From Gonium pectorale (taxonomy: Eukaryota; Chlorophyta; Chlorophyceae; Chlamydomonadales; Volvocaceae): a stretch of DNA of 64,000 nt. The notes under the pieces are model-generated. The model ran no database searches, had not been told where the DNA came from, and saw only the letters and a list, made by a program, of their open reading frames with translations. Shown here one piece after another: positions 61,949 through 64,000 of the stretch. Location: positions 205,014-269,013 of the forward strand of contig LSYV01000080.1 of the NCBI GenBank assembly GCA_001584585.1, read 5' to 3'. Positions within the stretch are counted from its first letter, which is position 1. Each line of letters begins with the position of its first letter. The translations under genes were made by a program, and so were the position numbers.

Positions 61949-62070
61949 TCCTGAACTCCAGCACCACGGCAAGAATACAAGCAAACGGCAAACCATTGCA
62001 CCCAAAACTGGTCAGCGGCTCCGACTCGTCATGCCGGTAAGGGGTGGCATGCCGCCGGTTAGGAGGCCAC

Positions 62071-64000
62071 TCACGGGCAGTCGGCTCGCTGCACCGCGCC
62101 CTGCTCCGTCTGTCGCTGCTGTGCCATCTCCTTCTGCTGCCGCTGCTGCGCGTCGGCCGCCACGATTGCCGCCACGATGATGAGGCTCCCGCCCACCCAG
62201 GCGAGCGGCCCCGTGGCTTCGCCGCCCAGGATCAAAAAGGCAAAGAACGCTGTGCAGAGGGGCGTCATCGAGTAAATCACCTGCAGGGCGGCCATGTAGA
62301 GGATCAAGCTCTCCAAGACCAACAAGAAGAAGGCAGGCGGGCAGATTCCAGGATAACGTTCGCAAATGTTAACGCTAATCTAGAAGCAACCGACGTAATA
62401 CCGGCTTCGGTTGTTAGCGGGCGGACGGAACAGCGACGGGCGAGAGTGCTATGCAGGACAGCCTAGGGACACCCGAGCATGGTGCATAAGCGGCCTCGGG
62501 GACGGGTGCGCGCGACTAGCCGTGGAGCGCGGCCGCGTGAATGGCCTGTGCTCCTCTACGTCGCACCTGCGCAGTGGTTGCCGGCACCGTCGAGAGGCCC
62601 GCAAACTGCAGGTATGTGGCAAGGGCGCCGGGCCCCAGGCCGCTGTACAGGAGCACCGCCACGCTGAGGGTGGAGCGAGTGGACAGGTCTGGGAAGGCAA
62701 ACACGGAGCCCAGATCCGCGCCGTGTTCTGCGGGTAACAACATGTAGGAGTCAGGGTGCGGCGGAACGATGCAGGGAGGCATCGCCCGCCTCCGCAGCGC
62801 AAGCCCTCTTGACGCTGGCTATGCCCGTTCACGCCATGCACTCACGCAGGTTGGACGACGCCATCCACAGCAGGCTCATGGAGCTCAGGCCGACCTTCTT
62901 CATGGCCGCCAGCTCAGCCGTGTCCATGCGCGGGGCGTAGATGCCCATGCGCACTGCACCGGGCCAAAAGCGAAGGCCACACAGCGGGGCGCCACAGGGA
63001 GGGGAGCAATGTCCCAGGAGTTCATGGACAGATTGGAGCAGAGGACGGCAGCACACGGGTTCAAGCATCTAGTTTGGCGCGAGCGCCTAGTCTGGCCCCC
63101 TTGCTTTGTGCGATGCGAGGACCCACCAGTGCAGATGGAAAAAAACAGACATGCCATGAGGAGGTACGCCTCGCCACCGGTTATTGCCAGTGGCTCGGAA
63201 ACTGGCGCAGCAGCAGCCGTCGCCGTCGCAGCAGCCACCGACGCCACGGCAGCTGCAGCCACGGCGTCCGCCACGGCCCCGCCGGTGGCCTCGGCGACGG
63301 CATTCGCGGCGTCAGCCGCTGCACCCACGGCAGCTTCGGCAGCTGCGCTGGCAGCGCCCGACACGGCAAGGACGGTGGAGGCCGCCGAGTCGACGATGTC
63401 AACGGCAGGCAAGCTGGCGGCAACCGCAAGCGCCTCAGTTGTGACTTGCCCCGCCGTGCAGGCAGCATCCACGGCCGGTATGATGGAAATGTCACTCGCC
63501 GCCAGCTCCTGCACAGCCCCGGCTGCGATGTCTGCCGCATTAGTCGTCACGAACTGCGTGTCGCTGGGAGCGGGACCCGCGGCCAGGTCGGCCGCCCGCT
63601 CGGTGGTGAAGAGCGGCGCAAGCGCTGCGGCGCTTGTCTCTGTCACCAGGGCGCTGCTGCCGCCGGCGCCGCTGCTTGCCGCCGCCGAGTCCGCGGCCGT
63701 GGAGGCAGCGGCGACGGCCGTGTCCGTGGACGTCTCGGGCTTGGAGGCCGATGCGGAAGGCGGGCTGCTCCCCTGCGGATCGAGCACGGCACACTTTCAT
63801 TTACGGCCCCGCGAGCAGGCAGCACGCTCAGGCACGCGCAGGCAGCATCACCCGACCCAGCCGAGTTCGGTCTAGGCCCATATGCGAGCCGGCGCGGCGG
63901 TTGCCCCCGTTTCCCTCGTACCGTACCAGCGAGGTGTCGTACGCGACCATCGTGCTGCCCACCAGCCCGACCGCCACTGCCAGCCACATTTGCCGCGGAA
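62071..64000 (-). CDS. EamA/DMT-family transporter, 3' part (five exons seen, N-terminus beyond the window)
   Basis: Drug/metabolite-superfamily membrane transporter; substrate unknown. Exons in the window: 63927-64000 (partial), 63127-63772, 62846-62953, 62567-62727, 62071-62280, in phase, about 399 residues. The edge exon ends with a membrane span (MWLAVAVGLVGSTMVAYD). The next exon is mostly a loop of about 180 residues, dominated by Ala, Ser, Thr, Val and Asp/Glu with only about two basic residues. It ends in GGEAYLLMACLFFSICT, the first helix of the second EamA repeat. Later exons give RMDTAELAAMKKVGLSSMSLLW, TLSVAVLLYSGLGPGALATYLQ, STVPATTAQVIYSMTPLCTAFFAFL and GPLAWVGGSLIIVAAIVAA, matching the EamA pattern of five helices with a Gln before the penultimate helix. 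Green-algal and plant relatives are often plastid-envelope proteins, but the targeting end is not visible here. Confidence 0.85.

Larger units (their letters stand above)
59981..62070. other. Convergent intergenic region between the five-exon gene and the EamA transporter
   Basis: About 2.1 kb with near-even base composition. A TGTAA for the left gene is at 60492-60496, and one for the transporter on the other strand is at 61944-61948. Several plus-strand frames near 60288-60842 are open but show no coding bias or known motif. No repeats or RNA genes recognised. Confidence 0.5.

Noticed and set aside
62769..63875. 368-codon Ala-rich plus-strand frame
   Set aside because: It mirrors the Ala-rich loop exon of the EamA transporter; GC-only repeats keep the opposite strand open.

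Overview
The window is nuclear DNA from a flagellated green alga, most likely a chlorophyte of the Chlamydomonadales. It is GC-rich and intron-dense. It carries a plastid photosystem II gene (PSBQ), a plant-type CDKB kinase, the plastid-type MEP enzyme HDR, a VFL1/LRRCC1-like basal-body gene, receptor-like TKL kinases of the green-algal kind, and TGTAA polyadenylation motifs. I rebuilt gene models by joining exons at GT-AG (once or twice GC-AG) sites. In every model except one VFL1 junction and one ELP1 donor the intron phases close exactly, and several predicted lengths match family lengths (PSMA2 235 aa, SF3B3 1214 aa, HDR 473 aa). There are two 20-N assembly gaps, both in introns.

Layout, left to right: tail of an unknown gene (+, ends 305); PSMA2, 20S proteasome alpha-2 (-, 1502-4297); a 0.54 kb duplicate of the PSBQ promoter and exon 1 (4878-5415); PSBQ (+, 7510-9003); ELP1, Elongator scaffold (-, 10837-20403); CDKB (+, 20767-22837); SF3B3, U2 snRNP SF3b subunit (-, 23772-33948); an Arg/Glu/Lys-repeat protein with a PB1-like C-terminus (+, 34259-36433); HDR/IspH (-, 38460-40813); VFL1/LRRCC1 homologue (+, 41123-47724); a transmembrane TKL receptor-like kinase (-, 49655-55091); UBE2J2-type ER-anchored E2 (-, 56776-58539); an unrecognised five-exon gene (+, 58873-59980); and the 3' part of an EamA/DMT transporter (-, from 62071 past the right edge).

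The genes do not form one pathway. They are mostly conserved housekeeping functions: protein turnover, tRNA modification, splicing, cell cycle, isoprenoid synthesis, basal bodies, photosynthesis. The most regular architectural feature is that strands alternate. Four neighbouring pairs start back-to-back with only 309-363 bp between start codons: ELP1/CDKB, SF3B3/PB1 gene, HDR/VFL1 and UBE2J2/unknown gene. This suggests serial divergent promoters. The PSMA2/PSBQ pair is the exception, and it is where the recent promoter duplication sits.

The best leads for novelty are the PSBQ promoter and first-exon duplication, the PB1-like (Aux/IAA-ARF-like) tail on a low-complexity nuclear-type protein, the five-exon gene I cannot assign, the alanine-rich acidic loop splitting the EamA transporter, and small copies of exon starts inside introns (PSMA2, possibly VFL1). 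I found no CRISPR, tRNA, rRNA, virus or intact transposon.
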